Numbered from the stretch's first letter, positions 17,421-26,168 are shown. The stretch: DNA of 64,000 nucleotides from Tautonia plasticadhaerens (GCF_007752535.1 NZ_CP036426.1:6758001-6822000), one strand, 5' to 3'. The notes: generated from the letters alone by a model not told the origin. Translations and numbers: made by a program.

Positions 17421-17639
17421 GTCCGCTTCTCGCTCGACCTCGCTCCTGGGCAACTTTGGCCACGGAGAGGAACCGTAGGCCGGCTTCCAGACGGAAGCAA
17501 CTCGCCGGCACAGGGTTCGCGCTCCCGACGCCTCTCTGGCCGCCCTTCCCCCGGCCGGTCGCATCGGATGGGCAATGGCCTCGGGCAGTCGGTACGATGG
17601 CGCCATGAGTCGGCGGGCGAGGCGATCGGGTGATGCACG

Positions 17640-17975
17640 ATGGACGGACACGACTTCAAGGACTTCATCCTGGAGCGCCTGAGCCCCCTGGGCGACCTCT
17701 CCCGCAGGGCGATGTTCGGCGGGCACGGGCTCTACTGGCGGGAGTTCATCTTCGGCATCGCCTTCCGGGACCGGCTCTACCTCAAGGTGGACGAGCAGTC
17801 GAAGCCTGACTACGTGGCCAGGGGCCTGGAACCGTTCCGGCCCAACGAGCGGCAGACGCTCAAGTCGTACTACGAGGTGCCCCCGGACGTGCTGGACGAT
17901 CCCGAAGCGTTGCTGTCGTGGGCCGGCGAGGCGATCCGGGCGGCCCAGGCGACCGCCGAAGGCCCCGGTCGGTGA
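17640..17975 (+). CDS. TfoX N-terminal domain protein
   Basis: A 111-residue protein that consists of a TfoX N-terminal domain alone: LSPLGDLSRRAMFGGHGLYWREFIFG, then FRDRLYLKVDEQ, then LKSYYEVPPDVLDDPEALLSWAGEAI. In gamma-proteobacteria TfoX/Sxy controls competence genes, but single-domain versions are widespread and their function is not established. The start codon ATG 17640 gives the standard N-terminus. It lies 68 bp before the pRiA4b ORF-3 gene in the same orientation; co-transcription is possible. Confidence 0.85.
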   Translation: MDGHDFKDFILERLSPLGDLSRRAMFGGHGLYWREFIFGIAFRDRLYLKVDEQSKPDYVARGLEPFRPNERQTLKSYYEVPPDVLDDPEALLSWAGEAIRAAQATAEGPGR

Positions 17976-18043
17976 TCCCGGCGGCAATTGCCTGAGTTGC
18001 AGCTTCGGCCCCCAGGAACCCCCTCGTACGATCGGAGGGATGC

Positions 18044-18826
18044 ATGGCCAGGAAGAAGGTCGAGAAACGGGTCACCAAGTCGGACTTCCTCCGCAAGGCC
18101 CTGGACAAGAACCCCGACCTCGACCTCGGGCAGATCAACCGCCGCTGGGCGAAGGCCGGTCACCCGGGCGAGATCAGCAGCGCCCTCTACTACAAGGTCC
18201 GGCGCGATCTCGACATCCGGACCGAGTGGACCTGGGCACCGAAGGAGGAGAAGCCGGCCGGGACGAAGTCCCCGCAGGTGACGGGCACCGTCTACCAACT
18301 CAAGGTCACGCTCCGGGACATCCGCCCGCCGGTCTGGCGGCGGCTCCAGGTCCCCGACTGCTCGCTGGCGAAGCTCCACGAGGCCATCCAGGTCGCCATG
18401 GGCTGGGCGAACTACCACCTCTACTCCTTCGAGGTCGGCGACGAGAGCTACACCGACCCGAGGGGCGCCGCCGAACTCGACATGGAGGACGCCGGCCGGG
18501 TGAGGCTCAGCGACATCATCCCCAGGGAGAAGGCCAGGTTTGGCTACACCTACGACTTCGGCGACAACTGGGACCACGAGGTCCTGGTCGAGAAGGTCCT
18601 GCCGCCGGGGGAGGGCCTGGCGTACCCGGCCTGCGTGGACGGCAAGCGGGCCTGCCCTCCGGAGGACGTGGGCGGGCCGTGGGGCTACGCCGAGTTTTTC
18701 GACGCGATCCGGGACCCGGGGCACGAGCAGCACGAGGAACTGCTGGAGTGGGCCGGCGGGGAGTTCGACCCTGAGGCGTTCGACCTCGAAGGCATCAACA
18801 AACAACTGCGGCGGCTGAAGTGCTGA
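18044..18826 (+). CDS. plasmid pRiA4b ORF-3 family protein
   Basis: A 260-residue protein. Residues about 85-255 match the PRiA4_ORF3 family: [19 protein letters not shown], then [19 protein letters not shown], then [18 protein letters not shown] and [18 protein letters not shown]. The family was named after an Agrobacterium plasmid gene, is frequent in planctomycetes, and has no known activity; conserved Trp, Asp and Cys residues suggest a binding site. The N-terminal 80 residues form a basic helical segment. The ATG at 18044 follows a good ribosome-binding site (GGAGG). The stop lies 12 bp before the ATG of the next gene, suggesting an operon. Confidence 0.88.
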   Translation: MARKKVEKRVTKSDFLRKALDKNPDLDLGQINRRWAKAGHPGEISSALYYKVRRDLDIRTEWTWAPKEEKPAGTKSPQVTGTVYQLKVTLRDIRPPVWRRLQVPDCSLAKLHEAIQVAMGWANYHLYSFEVGDESYTDPRGAAELDMEDAGRVRLSDIIPREKARFGYTYDFGDNWDHEVLVEKVLPPGEGLAYPACVDGKRACPPEDVGGPWGYAEFFDAIRDPGHEQHEELLEWAGGEFDPEAFDLEGINKQLRRLKC

Positions 18827-18837
18827 GGGAACCGACC

Positions 18838-19425
18838 ATGAGCGAGCACCAGTCCCGCTGGGTCGAGGTCGAGGGCGGTCGGGTCCATTACCTCGTCGGC
18901 GGCCCCGAGGGCGGTCGCCCGGTCGTCCTGCTGCACGGGGCCAGCTTCTCCTCGGCGACCTGGGCCGAGATCGGCACCCTCGATACGCTGGCCGGGGCCG
19001 GATACCGGGCCAACGCCGTGGACCTGCCCGGCTACGGCAAGTCGTCGCCGAGCCTGGGCACGTACCGGACCTGGCTGCGTGTCCTGCTGGACCTGCTGAA
19101 GGTCGAGAAGCCCGTGGTCGTCTCGCCGTCGATGAGCGGGCGGTTCGCCCTGCCGCTGGTGACGGAAGACCCGGAGCGGGTCGCCGGCTTTGTGGCGGTC
19201 GCCCCGGTGGGCATCACGCAGCACCAGGAGATGCTGGATCGGATCACGGCCCCGGTGCTGGCGATCTGGGGCGAGCACGACACGACCGTCCCGCAGGAGC
19301 ATGCCGACCTGCTGGTCAACTCGGTGAAAAGGGGCCGCAAGGTCGTCATCCCCGGCGGCCTTCTACGCCGAATACATGTTGGTCAGGCGACGTGGAGGGA
19401 ATCTGGCGTCAACGCCGCCATGTGA
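18838..19425 (+). pseudogene. alpha/beta hydrolase with C-terminal deletion and frameshift
   Basis: The reading is 195 residues and begins at ATG 18838 behind GAGGG. The fold is clear: oxyanion segment [12 protein letters not shown] near residue 32, nucleophile elbow SPSMSG with Ser98, and the acid strand LAIWGEHD with Asp148. After VVIPGG (residue 174) the frame changes: the bases that follow encode AFYAEYML in a different frame, which is the helix normally found after the catalytic His. A deletion has therefore removed the His-containing loop and shifted the frame, so the enzyme lacks one member of its triad. The final 18 residues are out-of-frame sequence and overlap the convergent gene by 43 bp. 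It could still encode a folded but inactive protein; pseudogene is the better label. Confidence 0.65.
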
Positions 19426-20066
19426 CGGCGTGCCGACTCCCGGAGGTGGTGAAACATGGGGTCTCGGGCAACCACGGACCACGCCGACAGGCACGCCTCC
19501 ACGTCCGGCATGAAGTAGGCAAGCCCCTCGGCATGCCCGTCCTCGGTCCAGACAAAGGTGGGAGGCTCACCGGGGCGAGTCCAACGGATGCGGTCCTCGG
19601 TGCGGTCGATGACCCAGAGGGCGCCACCTCCCGGCAGGGTGATCGCATCGCTGACCGGGTTGACCTCGTTGACGTAGCGGCGGTAGTGGCGTGCGGCGAG
19701 GTCCACGACCTCGACGCGATGTCCGACTTGGCGGGCCAGCCAGGCGTGATATTCGCCCCGATCGAACCCGCCGTTGCTGGCGTCCATCCGGATCAGCCCG
19801 GCGCCGGCGGGGTTGGAGGGGTCGGCGACGATCGTCAGCGTTCCGGCCTGGATCATGTAACCGGCGTCCCCCAGGAGGGCGTACCCGGCGACGGCGTAGG
19901 CGAGGCACTTGCCGAAGCCGTCGGTCCCGGTGACCTCGCAGACGGCCCGATGGGCGGCCTCGGCGATCTGTGCTTGGTCTGCGGGATAAGGGATCGGGCT
20001 GAGGGATGGGATGTTCTTCGTGTGGGGACGCTTCCGGGCGTCCTTCTGAGCGCGGCGGCTCGACAT
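19383..20066 (-). CDS. hypothetical protein with a papain/transglutaminase-like Cys-His-Asp arrangement
   Basis: A 227-residue protein starting at ATG 20066, which has GGAG 9 bases upstream; the alternative ATG at 20102 has none. Cys54 heads a hydrophobic helix ([17 protein letters not shown]), His107 sits in GEYHAWLAR and Asp122 in [11 protein letters not shown]. This order and spacing matches transglutaminase-like and papain-like cysteine enzymes, including lasso-peptide leader proteases, but overall similarity to any named family is not apparent. The first 35 residues are basic and likely flexible. It converges with the damaged hydrolase. A long non-coding stretch lies upstream, so it probably has its own promoter. 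Activity is inference. Confidence 0.6.
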   Translation of the reverse strand: MSSRRAQKDARKRPHTKNIPSLSPIPYPADQAQIAEAAHRAVCEVTGTDGFGKCLAYAVAGYALLGDAGYMIQAGTLTIVADPSNPAGAGLIRMDASNGGFDRGEYHAWLARQVGHRVEVVDLAARHYRRYVNEVNPVSDAITLPGGGALWVIDRTEDRIRWTRPGEPPTFVWTEDGHAEGLAYFMPDVEACLSAWSVVARDPMFHHLRESARRHMAALTPDSLHVA

Positions 20067-21169
20067 CGCTGTGACTCCGCAGTTGATGAATGTCAGTGGC
20101 ACCGGACCATCGTGGCCGGCTCGGTCGTTATGGGGGAAAGGAGTTCGAACCGAGGCGCCTTGTGAACGCGCAGAATCCCCTCGCCCCGGGATGGGCTCCG
20201 GTGAACGGCGCTCCGGGGCGGTACCCGGATCATTTCGAAATGACGGGAGGTCGATGAGTAATCCTCATCGACCTCGACGACGACCTCCATCCGCACCTCC
20301 ACCGGCTCCCCTCCCGGCCCGGTGGAGCCGGGTCGGCGGCCCCAGGGGTGGCTAGAATCCTCACGGTGCCGAAAGGCCGAGGAGATCGCAGGGAGGTGGT
20401 GCGGGATGCGGGTCGCCATCGGGTGGGACGCCTCAAGTCGGGTTCGTCTCATCGACGGAGCGAACTCCGGCGCCGTGCCCGGGGCGCTTGCCCCCGTCCT
20501 GGCCCCGGAGAAAACATCCTCTTCCTCACCTTCTCCCGGTGGCACTTGGCCTGTCAGGCAAGACCCATGGCGGCGAGGTCGAACTCCGGGCAGAGCCGGT
20601 CGGAGGGTCGCCCGGCCTACCCCACTTCGGCGGCACCGGGACCCCTGGAGGCCGGGGCGCCCGGAGGCAGCGAGCCCGGATACCCGTAGCTTGATAACGT
20701 GTACGACCGAGGGGACCCAACTTTCGTCGGTGCTAATACCAGGGAGGAGTTCTCGATTTTGCAACTCCTGCTGGGTTATCAAGACGGCCCGGTCGTCTGT
20801 TCCGCCCATCCCGGCCTGAGCCTCCTAGCCCTAATTGATTAGTGAAGAATTGTTCCATTCCGAATATTGCGGCAAGGATTCCGCCGGGATGGCGGCCTGG
20901 AGGAAAGGATTCCTGGCAGCGGGTACACAAAGTTACTACAACGAGACGAGCGTCCTTATCAACTGGTGATGCGGGGAACCCTTAAGTAGCGAACGACCCT
21001 CTGGGTTATGAACCACACCTGCCCCCCGAAGTAGCCAAAGCCCAGGGTCGACCGCCGGCCCCTCCGCTCGCATCCACACCGGTTATTAACCCAGCGGGAC
21101 GTACCCTCGTACCGGGCCGACCTCCAAGGCGAGGACATCAGCGAGTAGCCGGGCCAGTCGGCATTCCGC
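20067..21169. other. 1.1 kb without a credible gene
   Basis: Reading frames here have the Arg/Pro/Gly-rich composition of random high-GC DNA, no ribosome-binding sites and no family resemblance. The one notable structure is the perfect inverted repeat at 20247-20275. The stretch around 20,820-20,960 is unusually AT-rich for the window. It may be a junction between insertions or a decayed gene. Confidence 0.5.
20247..20275. repeat. perfect 12-bp inverted repeat
   Basis: GAGGTCGATGAG (20247-20258) and its exact reverse complement (20264-20275) flank a 5-nt loop, TAATC. There is no T-run on either side, so it is not a typical intrinsic terminator. It lies about 180 bp upstream of the 19383-20066 gene on the - strand and could be an operator or RNA hairpin. 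Confidence 0.5.
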
Positions 21170-21598
21170 TCACACCCGACTGATGCCTTTGCTTGAGTAC
21201 GCCTGCGACCTCCAGATCACCTCGATCCCCGCGCCCAGGCCGACACCGACGACATAGCAGGCCAGGTCGGACCAGAGGAAGCCGTGGCCCAGGGCGAGCC
21301 CGCCGAGGGTCGTCCGGCGGATCGTGTCGAGCCAGGGGGCGTGGTACAACTGGCCGACCTCGACCAGGAGCGAGACGAGCAGCGTCAGGGCGGCGACATG
21401 CCTCGTCGAGGCCCGGGGCAGGAGCAGGCCGATCCACAGGAACGCCGCCGTCGCCCAGAAGGTGTCCCCGGCGTAGGCCACCACGAAGTCCGGAAAATGG
21501 GCAGCGAAGCGCCGGGAGCCGATCCCAAGCACCACTGTCAGGCCGAGCAGGGCGAGACGGATCAGGATAGTTCGCCGATTTCGGGGAGCGGAGTTCAT
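21170..21598 (-). CDS. DUF2809 family membrane protein
   Basis: A 142-residue integral membrane protein with four predicted helices (about 10-28, 40-60, 66-84, 105-130). The family signature is visible: LGIGSRRF, YAGDTFWATAAFLWIGLLLP, VEVGQLYHAPWLDTIR and LGHGFLWSDLACYVVG. DUF2809 proteins have no known biochemical role; the conserved acidic and aromatic residues face the membrane. The start overlaps the stop of the upstream metallo-hydrolase by 4 bp (ATGA on the - strand), so the two are translationally coupled. Confidence 0.85.
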   Translation of the reverse strand: MNSAPRNRRTILIRLALLGLTVVLGIGSRRFAAHFPDFVVAYAGDTFWATAAFLWIGLLLPRASTRHVAALTLLVSLLVEVGQLYHAPWLDTIRRTTLGGLALGHGFLWSDLACYVVGVGLGAGIEVIWRSQAYSSKGISRV

Positions 21599-22419
21599 GC
21601 CCCGTCACCTTCGGCCCCGATCATCCGCAGGTAGCGATCCGCCGAGCGCCGCACCGCCTCCTTTGCCCCCTCGGGGATCGCCAGGTCGAACATGAACCCG
21701 TAGATGCGGTCGAAGGCGTAGGGCTCGACGGCGGCGACGGCCCTCCGGACTGCCCCGGCCGGCAGCGGGATGTAGTTGGGGTACGAGTACATGAAGCTGA
21801 CGTGGCGGCGGTCCATGCAGACCTGGAGGATGTCGCCCGCCAGCAGCGTCCCTTTGCCATCGGCCCCGGCGGGCCAGTGCAGGACCGTGCCGCCCTCGAA
21901 GTGCCCTCCGCAACGGATGAGGGTAATCCCGTCGTGCAACTCCTTGGTCTCCCCGCCCCAGAACTCGATCACCGGGTCGGGCCGCATGACCCACCGCCGG
22001 TCGGCGGCATGCAGGTAGATGGGGACGCCGCCGAAGGCCCGGCTCCACTCGACCATCGACGAGTAATAATGCGGGTGCGAGACGGCGATGGCGGCAAGGC
22101 CGCCGAGGTCGTTGACCGCCTGGATCGTCGCCTCGTCGACCAGCGGGATGCAGTCCCAGAGGACGTTACCGCCGGGGGATTGGACCAGCAGCGCCCGCTG
22201 GCCGATGCCGAACTTCGGCTGGGTGCCGATGCCCGTCAGGCCCGGCTCCTCGGGGCGAATCCGGTTGGTGTGGTCGGCCCGGAGTTGGTCGAGGGTCATC
22301 CATCGCTGGCCGTCCCAGCCGAGATACTGGCGCTCGTCCTCGCAGATGGGGCAGCGTTCGGGCTGCTCAGGGGACTCGGCATATTGGGTCCCGCAGGTCG
22401 TACAGATGAAGTGGGGCAT
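21595..22419 (-). CDS. MBL-fold metallo-hydrolase with N-terminal rubredoxin-like zinc site
   Basis: A 274-residue protein. The first 26 residues carry two CxxC pairs (Cys6/Cys9, Cys23/Cys26), a rubredoxin-like knuckle. The rest follows the metallo-beta-lactamase fold: AIAVSHPHYYSSMVEW, a downstream CGGHFEGGTVLHWPA, and GTLLAGDILQVC. The metal-binding HxHxDH motif is reduced to HPH followed by YYSS, so one metal site is altered compared with typical hydrolases. The ATG at 22419 (MPHFICTTCG) is preferred over an upstream ATG at 22461 because it begins at the domain. It is the first gene of a two-gene operon with the DUF2809 protein. Confidence 0.85.
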   Translation of the reverse strand: MPHFICTTCGTQYAESPEQPERCPICEDERQYLGWDGQRWMTLDQLRADHTNRIRPEEPGLTGIGTQPKFGIGQRALLVQSPGGNVLWDCIPLVDEATIQAVNDLGGLAAIAVSHPHYYSSMVEWSRAFGGVPIYLHAADRRWVMRPDPVIEFWGGETKELHDGITLIRCGGHFEGGTVLHWPAGADGKGTLLAGDILQVCMDRRHVSFMYSYPNYIPLPAGAVRRAVAAVEPYAFDRIYGFMFDLAIPEGAKEAVRRSADRYLRMIGAEGDGA

Positions 22420-22579
22420 GGGGCGAGGGCTCCGGGACACGATCCTGACCGGCGGGTCCATCGTCGAACGGGTCAGCGGGGCAAGTCAATCAGGGGCCGA
22501 CGAACCCGCTGAATCGGGGAACAATCGAGTCAGCCTCCCCGTAGAAGTGGTGTAGAAAGAGACACCACGGGAGGGACGC

Positions 22580-22825
22580 ATGACGACGACCAAGATGACC
22601 GACACGGCCCTCTGGCAGCGGAACCTGGCCTCCTTGATCCGCTCGGGCCTGTTCGTGCGGGCGGAAGTCGCCGAGTACCGGGGCCTGTACGCCGTCGTCG
22701 GGCTCTACTCCGACGGCTCCCATTCGGCCCCGCTGGCGAAGTATGCCGACCGTCGCCGGGCCGACGACGCCCTGGCGCTGGTCCATCGCATGGCCGACCC
22801 CGGCATCCCCGCCGAGGTCAACTGA
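22580..22825 (+). CDS. small hypothetical protein
   Basis: An 81-residue protein behind a clear ribosome-binding site (GGGAGG, 5 bases before ATG 22580). It has a helical N-terminus (WQRNLASLIRSGLFVRAEVA), a short beta hairpin (GLYAVVGLYSDGS) and a helical C-terminus. No domain is recognised. It is divergent from the metallo-hydrolase operon and 212 bp upstream of the OsmC-like gene. Confidence 0.55.
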   Translation: MTTTKMTDTALWQRNLASLIRSGLFVRAEVAEYRGLYAVVGLYSDGSHSAPLAKYADRRRADDALALVHRMADPGIPAEVN

Positions 22826-23037
22826 TCCGCCGGCAATCAACGAACTCCGACTCGCCCGCCCCGGTCATCCTGGTCCGGGGGCGGGCGTTCTTCGTTGCGC
22901 AGGGCCCTCGGGGCGATCGGCCTGCTTCTTGCTCGAAGGCTGCTCGATCATCATCCCCTCGGCGGCATCCACCGGGGGAGCGATCCCGAGGTGACGATCC
23001 TGGTCCCCCGGCCTCGACCACGAAGGGAGCGAGCACC

Positions 23038-23511
23038 ATGGGCGTGGTCCACACGAGCAAGCTGCGGGTCGAGAAGCACGAGGGGCCGCACCGCACCGCC
23101 CACCTGGAGGGCTTCGGCGAGCCGATCCCCTTCGGCATCCACGGCGGCATCAAGCACTTCTACGGCCGGAAGTACGGCCGGGAGATCACGGGGCCGGAGT
23201 ATCCCGCCACGCTGGACTACATCATCGCCGGGGTCGCCGGGTGACTGCTCGGCACCCTTGGGTCCGCACTGGACGTGCGGCAAGTGCCCTCGGCCGAGAA
23301 CCTGACGGCGGAAGTGGAGGGGGACATCGAGGACGTGAACGGCGTCCTGAAGATCACCGAGATTCGGCTTCGTTACCGGATCAAGGCCCCGGCGGGCAAG
23401 CGGGAGGCGATCGAGCGGCTGCTGGGGCAGTACGCCGAGGCGTGCCCGGCGTACCAGAGCGTCAAGGGATGCATCGACTGCTCCTGGACCGCCGAGATCG
23501 AGGAGGTCTGA
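23038..23511 (+). CDS. OsmC-family redox protein, probable selenoprotein (in-frame UGA = Sec69)
   Basis: Two segments in one reading frame, 23038-23241 and 23245-23511, are separated only by a TGA at 23242-23244. Together they make a 157-residue OsmC-like protein: GEPIPFGIHGGIKHFYG, then ATLDYIIAGVAG-[UGA]-LLGTLGSAL, then EVEGDIEDVNGVLKITEIRL and EACPAYQSVKGC. In OsmC/Ohr proteins the redox cysteine follows exactly such an AxxGxG helix start, so the UGA replaces that Cys; the second conserved Cys is present at 136. A SECIS-like hairpin begins 7 bases after the UGA. Sec-containing OsmC-like proteins are known from metagenomic surveys. The ATG at 23038 has AGGGAG upstream. The alternative is a nonsense mutation, but both halves show conserved, undamaged sequence. 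Confidence 0.72.
23251..23288 (+). promoter_or_regulatory. candidate bacterial SECIS element
   Basis: An outer stem GGCAC (23251-23255) pairs with GTGCC (23284-23288) and an inner 6-bp stem CCGCAC (23264-23269) pairs with GTGCGG (23275-23280). The apical loop is TGGAC. The loop begins 25 nt after the UGA and has G at its second position, both within the usual range for bacterial SECIS elements. The internal loop is asymmetric (8 and 3 nt). Confidence 0.55.
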
Positions 23512-24044
23512 GGGCATTGCTCCTTGGCAGCACCCGGGCTGCCACTACCTGCATGCCCCATCGTTCGGGAGGCGTGACGACCGACTGACCTCGGTTAGGA
23601 ATCGGGCATCAGCGGTGCGGATGGATGGGTTGCGGAACTCCACGGCGAGGGGGCGTTGGGTTCCAAGCTCCCGGTGCAGGATTCCCTCGCCGAGGTGCCT
23701 TCGAGGCCGAGGTCCGATGGGGAGCCATCTTCCCCGACAGGGCCGGCATCCTTCGGTAAATCCCAGACTTGACAGGGACTTCCGGGGCGGATTATCTATT
23801 TCGTAGACATCGGACGTTCGGACTTCGACGTGGCCCAAGCAGCCGCATGTGAGCGTCGAGAGGATATCGACGGCTGCCGGTATCCCCCGCCTCGGCGGGA
23901 ACGCTCGGACCAGCGAGACCCGTCAAGCCCGTATAGCCGCCCGTGAACGTCCCCGTCGCCTCCGCTTGCTCCCAGGGCCAAGACGGCTATCTCGGGTCCG
24001 GACAAGCCCAGGACCCGCATCCGTTCCGGGTGCGGAGGTGGGGC
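23512..24044. other. 533 bp without a credible gene
   Basis: No frame here has coding character. A possible weak promoter lies at 23769-23797 (TTGACA, 17 bp, TTATCT) on the + strand, about 250 bp before the helix-turn-helix gene. The rest is featureless by eye. Confidence 0.4.
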
Positions 24045-24659
24045 TTGCTTGGCATGTCCGGATCGAATTCTCCCGAGGTCCCGTCACGTCATCCTCGTTC
24101 GGATCGGTCTCCGGGCGCGTGGTCCGTTCTCTCCGAGCGCCACGACCATGAGGCACGGCGTCTCCTCGTTCGCTACCCCGAGTTGGCGCACATCGGGGCC
24201 GAGATCAAGGAGATGGGCCTCGATGCGGAGGTGGCCGTCGATCTCGCCCTTGCCTCCGTTGCCCGGTTCCTCGGGGATCGTTCCGGCCCGGTCCCGGAGC
24301 CCGAGGAAGGGACGCTGAAATCCATCGCCGAGTCGGTCGCCCGGATCGAGGACCGGCTTGCCTCGGGCCTGGAACGGCCCCTCGGAGATGCGATTGCACC
24401 GCTGGTCGAGCGGCTCTCGAAGATCGAGGGCGACCTCACGGCCCTGACCCAGCAACGAGCCGCCAAGGACTCCTACAGCACCGAGGAGGTTGCCAGGATC
24501 GTCGGGAGAAGCGACTACACCGTCAGGGAGTGGTGCCGATACGGTCGCCTCCGGGCCGTGAAGCGGAAATGCGGCCGGGGGCGGTCGGCGGAATGGTCGA
24601 TCCCCCACGAGGAATTGATGCGATACCGGAACGAGGGCCTCCTGCCCCTGCCCCGGTAA
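24045..24659 (+). CDS. helix-turn-helix DNA-binding protein, excisionase-like
   Basis: About 204 residues. The C-terminal 60 residues form a MerR/excisionase-type winged helix: YSTEEVARIVGRSDYTVREW, a Lys/Arg-rich wing and a closing IPHEELMRYRNEG. The middle (about 65-135) is a coiled-coil-like helical region (LKSIAESVARIEDRL, LVERLSKIEGDLTALTQQ). A TTG at 24045 with GGAGG six bases upstream is the best start; the ATG at 24054 lacks a ribosome-binding site. It converges on the tyrosine recombinase gene with a 65-bp gap, so it may be the recombination directionality factor or a regulator of the same island. Confidence 0.65.
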   Translation: MLGMSGSNSPEVPSRHPRSDRSPGAWSVLSERHDHEARRLLVRYPELAHIGAEIKEMGLDAEVAVDLALASVARFLGDRSGPVPEPEEGTLKSIAESVARIEDRLASGLERPLGDAIAPLVERLSKIEGDLTALTQQRAAKDSYSTEEVARIVGRSDYTVREWCRYGRLRAVKRKCGRGRSAEWSIPHEELMRYRNEGLLPLPR

Positions 24660-24724
24660 TCGGCCGTCGGGAGGACCTCCACGCGAATCGGCGGCCCCGT
24701 CGGGCCGGGCCGACCCGCCTCGGA

Positions 24725-25960
24725 TCAGGGCAGCAGCGTCAGGATCGCGCTCCGGAGCGTCGTCGGGAACATGTGGCGATATCGCCTCCGCATCTCCTCG
24801 GTCTGGTGCCCGACGAAAGAGTCGATCACCCGCTGATCGACCCCGTGGGACGCCAGGATGCTGATGAAACTGTGCCTGAACACATGCCAGCCCCGGATCG
24901 CCCGCCAGCGGCTCCCACGCAGGACGGATTCCAGGCGACCGTCCATCACATCCACGTCGATCGGCCCGCCGTCCGGCCGGCAGAGGGTGGACCGCCCGCC
25001 GGGATGCACCCGGAACCATTGGTGCATTGCCTCTGCCAGCCGTGGGTGGAGGTCGACGTGGCGGAAGGTGATCGACTTCCGCTTGTCCCGCTTCTTCTCC
25101 CGGACCTTGACCCGCTCGGCCTGGAAGTCGAAATCGTCCCGCTCCGACCGGATGATCTCCGATCGCCTCGCGCCGGTCAGGGCGGCGAACGCGACGGCGG
25201 GATAGACCCAGGGTTCGGCATCCTGGCGTCGTACGTGGTCCAGGACGGCGAGCAATTCCGTATCCGTCAGGAAGACCCGGGACCAGAGCGGGCGTGCCTC
25301 GTCCTCGGACAGGCCATCCCGCTCGATCCGGGCGGCGATGTCCGCATACGGCAACCACTCCCCGGCGTCCTCCTCCTTCGGCATGTCCACGTCGCCGGGC
25401 TTCCACGCCGGGGGCGTCGAGACGGCCCCCAGCTTGACCGCCCACCGCCAGACGTGGCAGAGCGTCTTGAGTTCCTTGCCGACTGTATAGGGCTTGGGCG
25501 CCTTCCCGTTCCTCGTCTCGGACAGCCGCTTCTTCGCGTACAGCCGGGCGGCGGGCAGGTCGATGGCGTCGAGGGACTTCTCCCCGCCCAAGACCCGCTC
25601 GACGTTGCGGAGGTAGGATCGCTCGACCTTGAGCGTCCCGGCCTCCTTGTTGGCGGGCGGGCTGGCCAGGTAGTCCTCGACGAGCCTCCCGAGGGTCGGT
25701 GCGGCGGGGGGAGGGGCTGCGATCCTGGGCTTGGCGGTCAACTTGCCATCGGACAGGACGAACGCGCCGACATCCGCCCCGTCGGGGATCGAGATGCGGC
25801 CCCGCTGCAACAGGGCCAGGGTCTCCTCGATCCGCCCGAGGAGGGCGGTGGCCTCCCGCTCATCCCGGGTCTTCAGGCTGCGGTTGAACCGGCGACCGCC
25901 GTAGCGGAATTCGACCCGGAAGAATCCCGACCCATCCCGGTCCAGGTAGATCGACGCCAA
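24725..25960 (-). CDS. tyrosine recombinase (site-specific integrase)
   Basis: A 411-residue integrase. The N-terminus is an arm-type domain with a beta strand pattern (YLDRDGSGFFRVEFRYGGRRF), residues about 90-190 form the SAM-like core-binding domain, and the catalytic domain contains the first Arg (ALTGARRSEI), HxxR (HVFRHSF), the second His (VGHQT) and the nucleophile Tyr (MRRRYRHMF). All catalytic residues are present. The gene begins 134 bp from the 3' end of tRNA-Arg and is transcribed away from it, the usual arrangement for an element integrated at a tRNA 3' end. The element would extend to the left, towards the BREX locus. Confidence 0.92.
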   Translation of the reverse strand: MASIYLDRDGSGFFRVEFRYGGRRFNRSLKTRDEREATALLGRIEETLALLQRGRISIPDGADVGAFVLSDGKLTAKPRIAAPPPAAPTLGRLVEDYLASPPANKEAGTLKVERSYLRNVERVLGGEKSLDAIDLPAARLYAKKRLSETRNGKAPKPYTVGKELKTLCHVWRWAVKLGAVSTPPAWKPGDVDMPKEEDAGEWLPYADIAARIERDGLSEDEARPLWSRVFLTDTELLAVLDHVRRQDAEPWVYPAVAFAALTGARRSEIIRSERDDFDFQAERVKVREKKRDKRKSITFRHVDLHPRLAEAMHQWFRVHPGGRSTLCRPDGGPIDVDVMDGRLESVLRGSRWRAIRGWHVFRHSFISILASHGVDQRVIDSFVGHQTEEMRRRYRHMFPTTLRSAILTLLP

Positions 25961-26031
25961 CGTCGTCCCCTCCCATGCGACTGCCCTGCAACGTCCCTAT
26001 TGTCGCAGAAAGATCGCAGGTGGAAAGGGAC

Positions 26032-26064
26032 AGGGCCCCGACCTCCGAAGAGTGTCGGGGCCCT
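26032..26064. terminator. strong hairpin between integrase and tRNA-Arg
   Basis: An 11-bp perfect stem (AGGGCCCCGAC at 26032-26042 with GTCGGGGCCCT at 26054-26064) encloses an 11-nt loop. TTCTTCT follows nearby on the + strand. It lies just downstream of the tRNA on the - strand and probably ends tRNA transcription before the integrase gene. Confidence 0.6.
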
Positions 26065-26094
26065 TAGTTCTTCTGATTCCTGGAGTTAGGTCAG

Positions 26095-26168
26095 TATGCC
26101 CGGCAGGATTTGAACCTGCAACCTTTAGCTCCGGAGGCTAACGCTCTATCCAATTGAGCTACGGGCAC
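26095..26168 (-). tRNA. tRNA-Arg (anticodon CCG)
   Basis: Read on the - strand, a 74-nt cloverleaf is complete: acceptor GTGCCCG/CGGGCAT (first pair G-U), D-stem GCTC/GAGC, anticodon stem TTAGC/GCTAA with loop CTCCGGA (anticodon CCG), T-stem GCAGG/CCTGC with loop TTCAAAT, and discriminator A. CCA is not encoded. The 3' end faces the integrase gene and is the likely attachment site. Confidence 0.95.

Noticed and set aside
20093-20809. 238-codon - strand frame in the 1.1-kb gap
   Set aside because: Arg/Pro/Gly-rich, no ribosome-binding site and no family resemblance; it runs over the perfect hairpin.
1-26095. Left attachment repeat of the tRNA-Arg island
   Set aside because: I looked for a second copy of the tRNA 3' end and saw none in the window; none is annotated.
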